A stretch of 64,000 nt of DNA from Cunninghamia lanceolata (taxonomy: Eukaryota > Streptophyta > Pinopsida > Cupressales > Cupressaceae): assembly GCA_027924645.1 (NCBI GenBank), contig BSBN01001251.1, positions 1,550,001-1,614,000 of the forward strand, written 5' to 3'. The stretch's first letter is position 1. Every line of letters begins with the position of its first letter. Shown one piece after another: positions 23,107 to 34,808 of this stretch. Below the pieces are notes generated by a model. That model was not told where the DNA came from and did no database searches. It saw only the letters and a program-made list of their open reading frames with translations. The translations under genes and the position numbers were made by a program.

Positions 23107-24568
23107 TCTTATGATGACTTCAGTGAGGCTGACCAAAAGACTCTGCAGGAAGCCACAGTCAAATATCTGAACATATATAATAAGGCTTTCATTGAGATCA
23201 TATCTCTTATTCCTAAAAGCCTAGAAAAGGAATTGGAAGTAAGAAAGAACAATGCTCATGCAAAAGATCTTGAGATCCGGGAGCAGATAGCTATTCAGCT
23301 ATATCCTCAAATTGATCCCAAGACAATGAACATAATCTTCAAGGACTGCAAAGATGAGTTCAGAAGTAAAGCCAGGATGAATCAACTCATGCTTGGTGAG
23401 ACTGACAAAGTGGCCCAAGAGACAGAAGAGATCCTCCGGAAGGCCTTCAAAAGGTTCAATCTTCCTGTTGTAGAGGACTTAGGTACAGAAACAGCTGAGG
23501 GCTTGGAACCCTCTGCTCCAGAAGAAGTGGGCCCTTAACATACAAGCATCTCTCCTCTGGTTTCCCCTACAGTCTCCGGATCCAAAGAATAAGAGCAATT
23601 ACAGGAGAAGGAAGCAGTGGTGAAAGACAAAGAGGTTGACAGTTCCAAGACTGCAGAAGAAAAGAAACATCTGTCTCCGGCAAGAGACACTACACAAACT
23701 GTTCAACAATTTTTGAGCAAAGAAACTTTAGAGATTGATGAACCGGAGCTTCTAAAAGGCCCATTCGACTTTGACTCTCTCTCTCCGGTACAAACAATGA
23801 AGATAGCTTCATTTGCAAATGCCAAGGCAAATGAAAAACTCCTGAAGTCTCATATGGAAGACTGTGAGTTGATAGAGGCTGCTTCCGGATTACTTGTAAA
23901 GATTATGCCATCAATCCAAATAGATCCGACAGCCTCCTCTTCCGGTAATCTAAAAACCTTAGTCAGCAGTGTTGATACACATTTTGATTCTCTAGAAAAA
24001 TCAGCTGAAGAAAAAGGTCCGGAAGGAATTTTTGGATAAAAGATTTTCAGAAATATTAGAATTAATCTCTAAAGATAGGAAGATTGTGAGCATTGGAATA
24101 AAGAGCTTAGAGAATGCTCTTAAGGATGGAGGTGACATCTACAAATTTTGTATATCCTGGTCAAAGGCAACAGTAGCAATTGATAAGAAAATAAAAGAGG
24201 AACAGGATAAGCTACAAAGCTTATCTCAAAGTTTTGATCCTCTCTCTTCCTCCATAATAAATCAAGAATGTCAGACTATTGCAGTCTTGAATGAAATAAA
24301 GAATCTTGAGAAGGAAAGGAAGAATATCACTAACCGGATGGGAGAACTTAGAAGGATTATAATCCCTAAGTTGGAAACTATGCATGAGGCCATCAGTGAT
24401 GCTCAGACCACCGCCCAAACAAAAGATCTGACAGATCTCAAGCGGGCAGAAGCTTTTGCATTTTTGTTGAGTGGTCACATTTCAATTTTGGATAGAATGA
24501 AGCAAAGTTGGGCTACAGAAATGATACAATTGCAGACATCCTTTGCAGACATTCTTCAGTATATGTGA
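23107..24568 (+). pseudogene. E3 ORF2, C-terminal part beyond three stops and one frameshift
   Basis: The ORF2 frame goes on after TAA at 23104 through TAA at 23536 and 23590, each a possible CAA to TAA change. Near 24030 (GGAATTTTTGG) a one-base frameshift moves it to the next frame, which is open to 24568. Content: an acidic/polar helix-rich segment (23233-23535), a Ser/Lys/Glu linker, then a coiled-coil C-terminus (24032-24568, from KRFSEILELISKDRKIV to FADILQYM). The full protein would be about 1,020 residues. Damage is slight, in keeping with the young LTRs. Confidence 0.7.
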
Positions 24569-24801
24569 GTATGTAAATATGTGGCTATGTATAGAAAATT
24601 TTTGAAAATTTTGGTGTGCGGACCCCACCCTTTGCCATTGATGTCAAAGGGGGAGTGAGGAGCAGTGAAAAATGAGGAATCCAACTAAGGGGGAGTTCCA
24701 GAAATTGTATATAAAGACAGAGCATCAGCAAAAGGGTGAGCATAGTGAAAACACTTAGTCATTTTTCACTAAGTGTTGCCATCAATGCCAAAGGGGGAGA
24801 T
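24569..24801 (+). other. E3 3' untranslated region and polypurine tract
   Basis: Three AAGGGGGAG tracts at 24646-24655, 24686-24695 and 24790-24799. The last lies 2 nt from the 3' LTR and is the functional polypurine tract. TTTGCCATTGATGTCAAAGG (24631-24650) is shared with E4. Confidence 0.8.
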
Positions 24802-25891
24802 TGTTGGCAAGAGACACTATATGGATTCATGGTTGTTGTCATTGATGGCAACAAAGGTCATCCCACATATCCGCAAGTCATAATGTGTCTCTACCGGAAG
24901 TCAGAATAAAGATTGTTGTGGTCCGGTGAACAAGAACAGAGCATGTGGCAAGGTCCGACAGATTGATCCGGATCTCTCAAAGGAAGTGTCTTGGTGCAGT
25001 GCGGATTTGGGGAAGTCAAGAGGACTACCTTGAGTGGTATATTCCAAGGATTTAGCCTCCGGTGATGGACAAGGAGAAAGATATGAATAGTTGAGTACCG
25101 GATTCTTGAGAGACAGTGAAAACAGAGGAAGAACTGACTGACAGAGCATCAGACTTCTTTCCGGATGTGTTACTATTGATGATAGAGGTTGTGAAGGCAT
25201 GAATTATGTTTGGCCGACATGATTAATGATATCTACAAGTATATGCTTGATCCGCATTGCTTGGTGAGGAAGGATTCAGCCGACAGAACAAGAGTTTGTA
25301 AGAAACTAGACTGTTCCGGATGCCGACTAGAAAGGTGATGAAATTACTTGTGCGGATATATATAGAGGATGGATTTAGTTGTGAAGGGTGTGATGATGTG
25401 AAGATATATGCGAAAAAGTCCAGAACAGAGCAGAGGTAGCAAAAAGAATCCGGTATGTGAAAGATAGCAGAATAAAGAACAGAGGAAAGATGAAGTGCAG
25501 CAGATCAGTGTACTGAGCCTAACCGGAACTGAACTCCAGCATATGCAGATGCTTCCAATCAGTTCAAGACTGTGATTCTTATCACTTTGTAGACAGTGTG
25601 TCTTCTTGTAGGCAGTGGGCCTCTTGTGAGCAGTGTGCTCGGGCAATGAGCCCTAATTGGCAAGTGCCATTTTTGTAATCTCCTATTCTTCTAACAGAGA
25701 ATAATTTTGGGTTAATCACCCCGTGGTTTTCTCCCTTAACAGGGTTTCCACATCAAAAATACTGTGTTATATGTTTCTTATTTCATGTTAATGTTTTAGT
25801 GTTTGATTCAATGCTGCATCAATTAATAAGAAAGTTCAATAAGGGAAATAATTAGGATAACTGATTCACCCCCCCCTCTCAGTTATCAACA
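24802..25891 (+). repeat. E3 3' LTR
   Basis: 1,090 bp, nearly identical to the 5' LTR. The differences seen are all transitions, several at CG or CAG/CTG contexts. Followed directly by CTTCT (25892-25896). Confidence 0.95.
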
Positions 25892-25896
25892 CTTCT

Positions 25897-26156
25897 CCCC
25901 ACTGTCACAACTCCCCCTATCAGCAACAACCATTCCCATGTCTTCTCTCCTTTTACTGCTCCCCCTTTGATCAAAAACCACTTGTTTTCACATATCTTCT
26001 CTCCCCCTTTGACATCAATGGCAAAGGGCACATACTTGCAATCCCAACACTTCAGAATCATACCTGCTGCTCCCCCTGAGTAGCAGCTCCCCATCATCAA
26101 TCTGGATCACAAGATATGACTATGATATCCACCGGACTGATGCACCTCAGTGCACC
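25897..26156 (-). other. E4 3' untranslated region with repeated polypurine-like tracts
   Basis: No ORF of note. On the minus strand, GGGGGAG-type tracts lie at 25911-25920, 25959-25970, 26001-26010 and 26070-26080, besides the true polypurine tract at 18426. The block TTTGCCATTGATGTCAAAGG before the third tract is also present in E3 at 24631-24650. Confidence 0.6.
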
Positions 26157-26717
26157 TTAGTTCATCACTAGAGGGGCAATAACCCCTAACTTCTCCCTGA
26201 GATACTCAAAAGAGTCCTTAGGTAGAGGTTTAGTAAAGATGTCTGCAATCTGATCCTTGGAAGGCACAAACTCCAATCTGACTTCATTCTTGTTCACTTG
26301 CTCTCTCAAAAAGTGAAACTTGATGGATATATGTTTAGTCTTTGAGTGCAACACCAGATTCTTAGATATGTTTATTGCACTTGAATTATCATAGAAGATT
26401 GTGATAGGTTCCTCATACTCCACTTTGATATCTATTAGCATCTGCTTCATCCATAAAACTTGAGTGCAACTACCTACTGCTGTAATATATTCTACTTCAG
26501 TTGTAGACAGAGATATTGCCTCTTGTTTCTTGCTTAGCCAAGAAACCAATCTCTTCCCCAAAAAGAATACTCCACCACTGGTACTCTTCCAATCATCCAC
26601 ATCTCCTGCCCAATCTGCGTCTGTATATGCATGAAGAGAGAAATCATGATCTCTAGGATACCACAAACCATACTCAACTATCCCTTTTAGATATCTAAAA
26701 ATCCTCTTGATTGCCAT
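26157..26717 (-). pseudogene. pol: E4 RNase H
   Basis: Same frame as RT. DADWAGDVDDWKSTSGGVFF, EAISLSTTEVEYI and IFYDNSSAINISKN are the copia RNase H landmarks with the acidic catalytic residues in place. It ends naturally near VIAPLVMN at 26157. About 260 nt of 3' untranslated sequence follow before E3. Confidence 0.92.
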
Positions 26718-26768
26718 GACATGAGATTCTCTAGGATCAACCTGGAATCTAGTAACAAGACCAACAAC

Positions 26769-27863
26769 CTACATAATGTCTAGTCTTTTTTGAGTGAGAT
26801 ACAACAGTCCTCCAATCATTGACCTATACTTTGTCTGATCAGTCTTAGGGGAATCCTCATCTTTGCTTAATTTACATCCAGTTGCCATGGGAGTATTCAT
26901 TGGTTTTGAATCTTCCATCCCAAATTTCTTCAACAATTCTTTCACATATTTGGTCTGAGAAATGAAGATTCCTTTCTTTGTTTGAGTGATTTGTAGACCC
27001 AAGAAGAAATTCATTTCACCAAGCATGGACATCTCAAACTTACTTTTCATTTGATTTGCAAAAGTTTTACACATACTATCTCTTCCTCCAAAAATGATAT
27101 CATCAACAAACACTTCAACAATTAAGATGTTTTCATTATCAATTTTGAAATATAAATTACTGTCAGTAGTACCTTTGTTGAAACCAATCTTCAAAAGATG
27201 CTTATCCAATCTTTCATACCAAGCTCTTGGGGCTTGCTTCAGTCTATACAGTGCTTTCTTCAACTTGCAGACCATATCACCATGATCAGACAATTAAAAT
27301 CCATCTGGTTGCTCTATGTACACTTCTTCTTCCAAGACACCATTCAGGAAGGCAGACTTGACATCCATCTGATACACCTTGAAATCCTTGAAGGTAGCAA
27401 ATGCAAGAAATAATCTGACTGCTTCAATTCTTGCCACCGGAAGAAAAGTTTCTTCAAAGTCAACTCCTATTTGAGAGTAACCCTTGCAGACCAATCTAGC
27501 TTTATTTCTTATTACTTCACCAACTTCATTCAGTTTGTTCCGGAAGACCCATTTGGTTCCAATCACATTCTTGTTTCTAGGTCTGGGAACAAGATCCCAA
27601 GTGTGATTTTTCTCAATTTGCATCAGCTCTTCCTCCATTGCTTTAGTCCAGTTTTCATCATTGCAAGCTTCATTCACTGTCTTAGGTTCAATCTTTGAAA
27701 TTAGACAATACTCTTCTAAATTTTGAGCAATTCTCCTTCTTGTTTGTACTCCTTTGCTTTTATCACCTATGATCTGATCTTCAGAGTGGTTCAGTCTTAC
27801 ATATCTGGGAACTTTGGGAATTTCTTGCATTTCTGATTCTTGATCAGGCTCATTGAAACTCAA
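26769..27863 (-). pseudogene. pol: E4 reverse transcriptase
   Basis: Copia RT in two open parts of one frame, split by a TAA at 27294-27296. The first part has [36 protein letters not shown] and [13 protein letters not shown] (first catalytic Asp). The second has KALYRLKQAPRAWYERLD and VFVDDIIFGG (the catalytic DD pair), then SMIGGLLYLTQKRLDI. A TAG at 26766 follows. The region before it (27864-27956) is a linker with another stop. Confidence 0.92.
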
Positions 27864-27956
27864 CTCTTCTTCCTTATTTACCGGATTAGTTTGGATCTAA
27901 CTTATAGAGGAGGCTTGGGCTCCTTGAGTCAAAACACCATTTTGATCATCTTCATC

Positions 27957-28760
27957 TTATTCATAAAACCTTGAGGGTTTCTCAATTCCCTCATCAACCT
28001 TCACATTTGTACTTTCTATCATCTTTCTCAGTCTCTTGTTATAACACCGGTATGCTTTGCTTTGAGTAGAGTAACCCAAGAATATTCCTTCATCACTTCT
28101 AGCATCAAACTTTCCAAGATCTTCATCTCTTTTAATGTAACATTTGCTACCAAAAACTCTGAAATACCTCATAGTAGGAGTGATGCCAAACCAAAGTTCA
28201 TATGGAGTCTTGCCGGTATTGCTTCTGATTTGAAATCGATTGAGAGTATAGACTGCAGTGCTGATAACTTCTCTCCAATAGATCTGAGGAACATTTGCTT
28301 CCATCATCATGGTCCTAGATGCTTCCTGGATGGTTCGGTTCTTTCTCTCCACTACTCCATTCTGTTGTGGAGTCCTGGGAGCAGACATCTGTCTCTTTAT
28401 TCCATGTTTCTCACAGAACTCTATGAACTCACCAGATGTAAATTCTCCCCCTCTATCAGACCTCAGACATTTCAATTTTAATCTAGTTTCATTCTCTACC
28501 ATAGCCTTGAATATTTTGAATTTCTGAAGAGCTTCTGATTTCTCTTTTAGAAAGGTTACCCACATCATTTGGGAATAGTCATCAATTAGTAACATGAAGT
28601 ATCTATCACCTTGCATACTCCTGATTCTTGTTGGACCACAAAGATCAATATGAACTAAGTCCAATAATCTGGTAGAAGACAGTTCCTTGCTTTTGAATGA
28701 GATTCTGCTTATCTTACCCAACTGACATTCTTTGCATAAGCTATTTGTAGGTTTCACCAA
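27957..28760 (-). pseudogene. pol: E4 integrase
   Basis: 267 open codons. CKEC at the start is the second half of the HHCC zinc finger. The catalytic triad is complete: Asp in LVHIDLCGP (residue 39), Asp in LRSDRGGEF (102) and Glu in NGVVERKNR (138), a D-35-E spacing as in copia integrase. The C-terminal block GIFLGYSTQSKAYRCYN is typical. It ends at a TAA (27954) where CAA is likely. The domain itself looks undamaged, but the polyprotein frame around it is broken. Confidence 0.92.
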
Positions 28761-28781
28761 TTTTGGAAGATCTCTTACAGC

Positions 28782-30287
28782 CTAAGTATTGCTTATCTTG
28801 ATGATATTATCAAAATTCACATGACACATCCTCCTATGCCATAACCAACTTTGATCAACTTGAACAAATAAGCAACTTTTATTAGTACCAACCAAGTGGA
28901 AGATATTACCTTTAGTTTGAGTACCAGATGCAATCTTTGTTTCGGAGCTTTCAAAGATCTTGCATTTTCCATTCTTGAACCGAAGATCATAGCCTTTGTC
29001 CACCAACTGTCCAACACTAAGAAGATTGTGCTTTAATCCTTCAACATACAGTACATTACTAGTTTTGTTTCTTCCATCAAGAGAAATAGTTCCTCTACCT
29101 CTGATTCTACCAGCAGAATTATCACCAAACTTTACCACTCCTCCTTCATACCTTTCCAAATCTACAAACTTATTTTTGTCACCTATCATATGGTGAGAGC
29201 AGCCACTGTCAATGACCCAATCATCCTTCTCTTCAACTTGGGCAGCCAGAGCTCTTTCCACAGTCTTATGATTGACAGATACAAAGGACATTGGATATTC
29301 TTCCTTGATGGCAATGAACACCCATTCATTTTCGGATTTGTTTCCTATCTTTGATTCATCATCTTCATGTACATAGTAACAGTTCTTTTGGAACCTTGGC
29401 TTGTTAGGATTTTGCCTTGAAAACCTTTCCAGACACCTTGAGGCAAAATGACCAATCTTATTGCAGTTAAAACACTTAAAAGGTAATTTTCCTTCATACT
29501 TATCGGATCCTCTTGGCAGCCTCTTAGCAATAAGGGCTTCAAGTTGAACAATTTCTAATTCTTCTTCTTCCAGATCTTTTCTTGCTTTTTCATACCATGA
29601 CAGCTTCCTTGATGAAGTCTCTCCTGGATCAAACCTTTGTTTACCTTTAACAGAGGCACTGGCTTTGAATGCAGATTCAGTCTTGGGGGGGTCATCTCCA
29701 AACTTTGTCATTTCAAATGCAGCCAATTTTCCAGCCAATTGATCTCTTGTGACAGTTGTATGGGCTCTAAATTCTTCAATGGCAGTAGCCTTGATTTTGT
29801 AAGAAGCAAGTAGGGATCTAAGAATTTTGTCAACAATCTCATTTTCATCCAGGACTCCACCAGCATTTCTAATTCCACAAACAATCTCATTTACTCTTGG
29901 CATAAAAGTAGTAATATTTTCATCATCTCTCATCTTCAGATTTTCAAATTTCCCTATCAGACTCTGTAACCTTGCACATTTAACATAATTGTCTCCATGC
30001 AAAAGTTCCAGTTTTTGCCAAATCTCAAAAGTAGTTGGTAGGTCAATAACATTTGAGAGCTCTGAATTAGATAATGTGCTTAGAAGAGCCTCTATAGTTC
30101 GCAGATTGTTTTCAGCATCTGTGATTTCATTTAGGGTTTTCAGACCACCCTGTGGAGGTACATACTATGTTGTAGCCATGGTCTAGTACGCCATTCCCAT
30201 ACATTGCAAGTGACATTTCATGTAACCTTTCTAGAGATTAAAATTGGTTCCATCAAACTTTGGACTATCCTTCTTGTAGGATGACAT
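28782..30287 (-). pseudogene. gag: E4 gag, protease and pre-integrase domain
   Basis: Starts at ATG 30287 (MSSYKKDSPKFDGTNFNL), 44 nt after the primer site. Three TAG stops fall in the first 50 codons, the first replacing the Trp expected after FNL. From 30002 the frame is open for 406 codons. It contains the copia gag helical domain (to about 29700), a CCHC zinc knuckle CFNCNKIGHFASRC (29433-29474), the protease motif WVIDSGCSHHM (catalytic Asp codon 29208-29210) and the pre-integrase block SWLWHRRMCHVNFDN. A TAG at 28779 (CAG-like context) separates it from integrase in the same frame. Confidence 0.88.
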
Positions 30288-30330
30288 CTTGGATCTCCTC
30301 AAGTAGTTAAGCTCCTTTTAGAGGAACTTG

Positions 30331-30342
30331 GCTCTGATACCA
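30331..30342 (-). other. E4 primer-binding site
   Basis: TGGTATCAGAGC on the minus strand, complementary to the 3' end of initiator Met-tRNA, 2 nt after the LTR. Confidence 0.9.
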
Positions 30343-30344
30343 AT

Positions 30345-31554
30345 TGTTAGACTTAGGGCACACAACTGAGAGGGGGATGAATCAGTTGTGCAAAACTTTT
30401 CTTACGATTACACACTTAACTCCTTTTAGCAATTTAGTAGCATAATAATAAATCAACCATGGAAACACAATGCAACAAATTAAGAGCACAAACACATCAA
30501 CACATGAGACACCAAGATTTTGACATGGAAAACCTAGTTAAGGAAAAAACCACGGGGTGATTAACCCAGGAATGTATTCTCTGTTAGAAGAATAGAAAGA
30601 ACAAAATGGCATATGCTAATTAGGGCTCACTGCCTAAGCACACTACTCACAAGAGGGTCACTGCCTACAAGAGACACACTGTCTACAAAGAAATAAATAT
30701 CACATACATGAACTTCTTTTCAAGCATGCTTGAATTAGTTCCATTTAAGCCCAATACTTCTGCTCTACCTTTCGCTTTCCTCCTTGCTACCACACACTCA
30801 TCTCAATAAGGAAAACTTTGAAATGACTTCGTACTTAGGAATGATCATCTAAGTCGGCAAACATTAACAAGAACATCCGTAGGATGTGTAACTCATCCGG
30901 TCAGCCAGTCTCAGAAAGAACACCATCATCTGGAAGTTATTCTTCAATGCGAGCTCCAACTTCAATGTGGACCACCAACATGAACTGGACATGATCCAAA
31001 GACCTCCACAAGCTTGCCTGAATCACAAGAACATCCATACTTCATCTGCTTACTGAAATCCATCTCCCCTTCATCCAGAACCTCAAGAACACAGTCTTTC
31101 ATTACTGTCACAAAGGAATAGATGCTTGCAGATCTTCAAACCATGAACCAATCTAGTTAACACTCCATAAAAACTTCCTCAACACTCCCTCAAATCCGCA
31201 GAACAGGACAATGCAATTTTGGATCTCACCAGACCTATTTGTAACACTCTATCACCACTGAACATCTACCGAAACTAGTTTTACTTGAGTGGCCACAACT
31301 TCTTCAGATCTTCATGTGGACCTCTAAAATCTCTACTAGACCATCTTAAGACACTACAAACCCTTTAAACCGCATACTTTGATACTCATCCTATCTTGGA
31401 CTTTTACCTTACTGTCATCACTGATCTTCACTGTTCCTGATTGAGACTAATTTTCTCAATATCCTCAGCACACAGCTCATCCAATCCTTATCATTAATGC
31501 AACAAGAGTATGTTGACATCAATGACAACACTGATTAGGCCCGTACTTGCAACA
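30345..31554 (-). repeat. E4 5' LTR
   Basis: 1,210 bp, minus strand TGTTGCAAGTACGGG...GTCTAACA, followed by the primer site. It has many transitions relative to the 3' LTR and one private deletion that removes the TATA region. The downstream part is recognisably related to the E3 LTR. Confidence 0.9.
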
Positions 31555-31560
31555 CAAAAC

Positions 31561-33705
31561 ATCCTCAAAATGAGCAAAAATAGCTCCAAACTACTAGTCT
31601 CCATGTGTTTGACCCAAAAGTTGACCAACAAATCTTCAATTTGACCTCCAAGCCATGCAAAAAGACCTCCAAAGTCTTCAGTTAACTCAACTCCTCCATT
31701 TTGTATGATTTTGCATGTGCAGATCATGTGGACAAAAAATAAAGTAATCATTTGCATGATTTACTCTATTATGAATTTCAATTTGTCTAATTTCTTTAAT
31801 TTTACAACTTGTGACAAAATAATAAAGTAATTTAGAAAATATTACTTTATTAATTTGTTTACATTATCTATAGTTGTAAAATCATGTGATCAATGGAAGA
31901 AAGAAGAAAACACCTTATCTCTCCTTTTACATTTGCATAATTTGCATGATTTCATATGATAATGATGCCAAAAAATGAATTTGGTCATCATACATAAAAA
32001 ATGAAAAATATTATTCCCCTTATGCCTCCCATGCAAAAATTTAGGTCATTACATGCAAAATAATATCATGCATTATCAAAAAAGAATGATAATGCATCTT
32101 TAACACCTTATTACTCCATGCAAAAGAAAACTCCATAGTTGCATTACACATGCATACAAGGCATAATCAAAACATCTTTGTCCTCATATTGCATTTCTTC
32201 ATAATGCATATCATCCTCATCCATATCTTTGCCTTGACTTTGACTATCACTTTGCACCATATATCATTACATTAAAATCACCTTTGACTTGATTTTGATT
32301 TCACCATGCAATGTCATAATGCATTATTACCTTGTTTCTGCCACCTTTTCTATACTTGACTTCATGATAAAATACCCCTACCCATTTATCTGCCACCTTT
32401 TACTATTATTTATCATGATTTATTTGTTGACTTTACAAGCATTCGAAATGCATAAGGTGATGAGGTATTTTGACCTTAGCATTCTTGTCGACCACTATAG
32501 AGAAGAAAGAATAAAGGCATTAAGCAGGTTATCTCTTAATGATTTACATCTTTTGACTTTAGAAAAATCAAATGGAAAACAAGAATGGGTATTTGGCCCA
32601 TGGACCCTTCTATGCATAATCATTAGGTATTTTCAAGACATAAGTCTTGACCACGGGATCTGGCAATGATTTTTTTATTTTTGCTTAAGTCAAAAAGAAA
32701 ATGCACCAACTCACCAGCCAAAAACACTTGGCGAACCCTAAACTTTGTCATTTCATTTGTTCACTTTACTTGACTTCTAGCTCTGCAACTTTGTGAGTCA
32801 TCGGCTAGGGTTTGACGACTATACTTCTCCTTTGGTTCTTCATGTCATTCTCGGTTGATTCTTTAGCATTTTCAAGGCATTTTTGATATAGAAAAAGAAG
32901 GTGAGCCTTTTCTGTGTAATGATAATAGAATTTCTTTTGATCTTTCTGTGATTTATATTCATCTGGCCACGGCTTGGGCTTGTTCTGAGCATTTGTAAAT
33001 CTTTCATTACACTCTCTAACCATGACTCCTTTATCTTTCTTTGTTGTATTCTTCGTTGACCTCCTACATTTTTTATGGTTTCAACAAATAAAAGGCCCAT
33101 GGCCACTGTGGTTTCTCTCTACAAAATATAAGGTGTGTTATTTGTTTGGCCCTCTGTATCTTCATTCTTTTGAACTGTATCTTCATTACTAATAAGGATT
33201 TGAAGAAATAACGAAGTGGGTATTTTGTATTTTTGAAGGAATGACCTTTTCTAGCTATGGCCATGCCTGTGAATCTACTTTTCCTTCTCTCGACTCCTCT
33301 GTAGATATGAAATTTGTAAGAGTTTCAAGGAAATATGCAAAGGGTTTTGCTATTTTGAAGAAATAGGCCTTTTTTGACACGACCATGACATTATCTTGCT
33401 CTATACATTTCTTTTCACTGTATACAAGAATATAATAAAAGGGTTCAAAAAATTATATGGGTTTTTATTTCCTTTGAAGAAAAACCTCTTGCCTGTCACG
33501 GCCATAACTATAACTTGCATTCTATATCTCTTTCTTTTTTGCATACAAGAATACATGAAGATTTCAAAATGTAACATGGGTTTTTGATTTCTGAAGTAAA
33601 CCCTTCTCCTTCGACTTGTACAGCATAATCTTACATTTCTGTGACAAACCCATATGGGTTATTTTGCATTTGCTTCTTTTATCCCTCTTTCAATTGTAGC
33701 TTCAA
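31561..33705 (+). repeat. E6 5' LTR, segment 2
   Basis: 31613-33705 matches 54261-54962 plus 61166-62555 almost base for base. The sequence passes without a break through CAATG at 32309-32313, where the 3' LTR holds E7. It ends at the TTCAA target of E5. No gene. Confidence 0.9.
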
Positions 33706-34760
33706 TGAAAGGAAGCTAGGTGTGCAGAAAACGCTTCCTACACTAATCTATTGAGGAGAGGGCTATGGAAATTCAACTTTATCCTAACTATTACAGCAAT
33801 GTTAAACCATTAACATGAGATATTGCAGCAAAACACAAGAACCAAAAAGTAGACAGAAGAAGAGAGGCAAAGATTTATGGTGGGGAAAACCCTTATTGGG
33901 TGAAAAGCCCCACACTTAGAAACCTGCACAATGTATTAACAAATCTGAAAGAATGTTTACAATACACTTGCAATGCAAGCTTCAATGGTCTTTGACACTT
34001 GTGTTTGGAGTCAATCCAGCAGCATAACAGTACCTATAAACTTGTGATACAAACTCCATCTCCAAGCACCTGTATATAAAGAAAATACAAGGCAAAATTG
34101 GACCTATCTTGGAATGGGCATCCAATATGGTATCTTGGACCAAAACCCACGCCTAGGGACACTTGGTAAACATTGTAGAATGTGTCTGACACTTGTCCAC
34201 AGCTCCCATCCCAAAGAGGTCCCCTATTTCCAAAATGGGCTATGACAAATGCTCTTACGACACTCACGACCGTCATAGAATCTATCATAGCGGTTACAAC
34301 TTATAGTTGTAAGAGAATCTGTCATACACATGCTATAAATAGCATATTCTCTTACAACACATCATATTCCACCTTGGGGTACCCAAATATGCCTCATTCA
34401 AAGATGCTACATGACACATGTCATTACCTGTCTTACAACCTTCTAATCTTGACTCTTACATGTCATAGATTCATCATAGGAATCCATCATAACCGTTTCG
34501 GTCAAACATTCCTTACACAACATAGAAGATGCTGACACATGGTAGAATATTCCTACCACTAAGTGGGATGCCTATCTCCTTATGTGAGGACAAAATAACA
34601 AGTTGTCATAATCCATGTAGGATTGACACATCATCATGCCACATCCCACAATATGACAAAGTGGAATTTCCAATTATTTACAACATAGGCAATTGAATAA
34701 TAAATACAAACATTACAAATGCAAAGAATTACCAAGGTTGAGACACCTTAATTCCCAACA
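33706..34760 (-). repeat. E5 3' LTR
   Basis: Minus strand TGTTGGGAATTAAGG...TTCCTTTCA. It is preceded by polypurine-like AAGTGGGAGAA (34761-34772). Confidence 0.92.
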
Positions 34761-34808
34761 TTCTCCCACTTGTCAAACACCTTGTAAGAGCCAATAGAAA
34801 AACATGAT

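Larger units (their letters stand above)
18497..25891 (+). mobile_element. E3: young non-autonomous copia-type LTR element with unknown ORF2
   Basis: Complete plus-strand element with two 1,090-bp LTRs (18497-19586, 24802-25891) that differ by about seven transitions by eye. It has perfect CTTCT duplications (18492-18496, 25892-25896), an initiator-Met primer site and a polypurine tract. It has no protease, integrase, RT or RNase H. It encodes ORF1 (coiled coil plus four zinc knuckles) and ORF2 (unknown, about 1,020 codons). LTR 3' half, leader and polypurine region match E4, its likely helper type. It is inserted in the 3' end of E4, the youngest event in the window. Confidence 0.92.
17208..31554 (-). 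mobile_element. E4: Ty1/copia retrotransposon carrying nested E3
   Basis: Minus-strand copia element in the E6 5' LTR. LTRs at 17208-18425 and 30345-31554 have ends TGTT...AACA. The target duplication is CAAAAC (17202-17207 and 31555-31560). Gag, protease, integrase, RT and RNase H follow in copia order from 30287 to 26157, all in one frame and broken only by stops. E3 is inserted between RNase H and the 3' LTR. Gag and LTR features suggest the Maximus/SIRE side of copia, but that is not certain. Removing E3, E4 is about 7 kb long. Confidence 0.9.

Noticed and set aside
17203..31556. A 5-bp target duplication for E4
   Set aside because: AAAAC on the left and CAAAA on the right do not match; extending the LTR end to AACA gives a matching 6-bp CAAAAC directly on both sides.
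31613..31622. E6 5' LTR start placed at TGACC (31622)
   Set aside because: The preceding CCCAAAAGT is shared with 54261-54269, no polypurine tract precedes 54270, and E2 sequence breaks exactly at 16369 next to a TG start. A longer LTR with a deleted 3' copy fits better.
33001..33264. Short minus-strand ORFs in the E6 LTR, also found near 61700-62240
   Set aside because: They recur only because both LTRs contain them, differ by frame-breaking changes between copies, and show no protein features.
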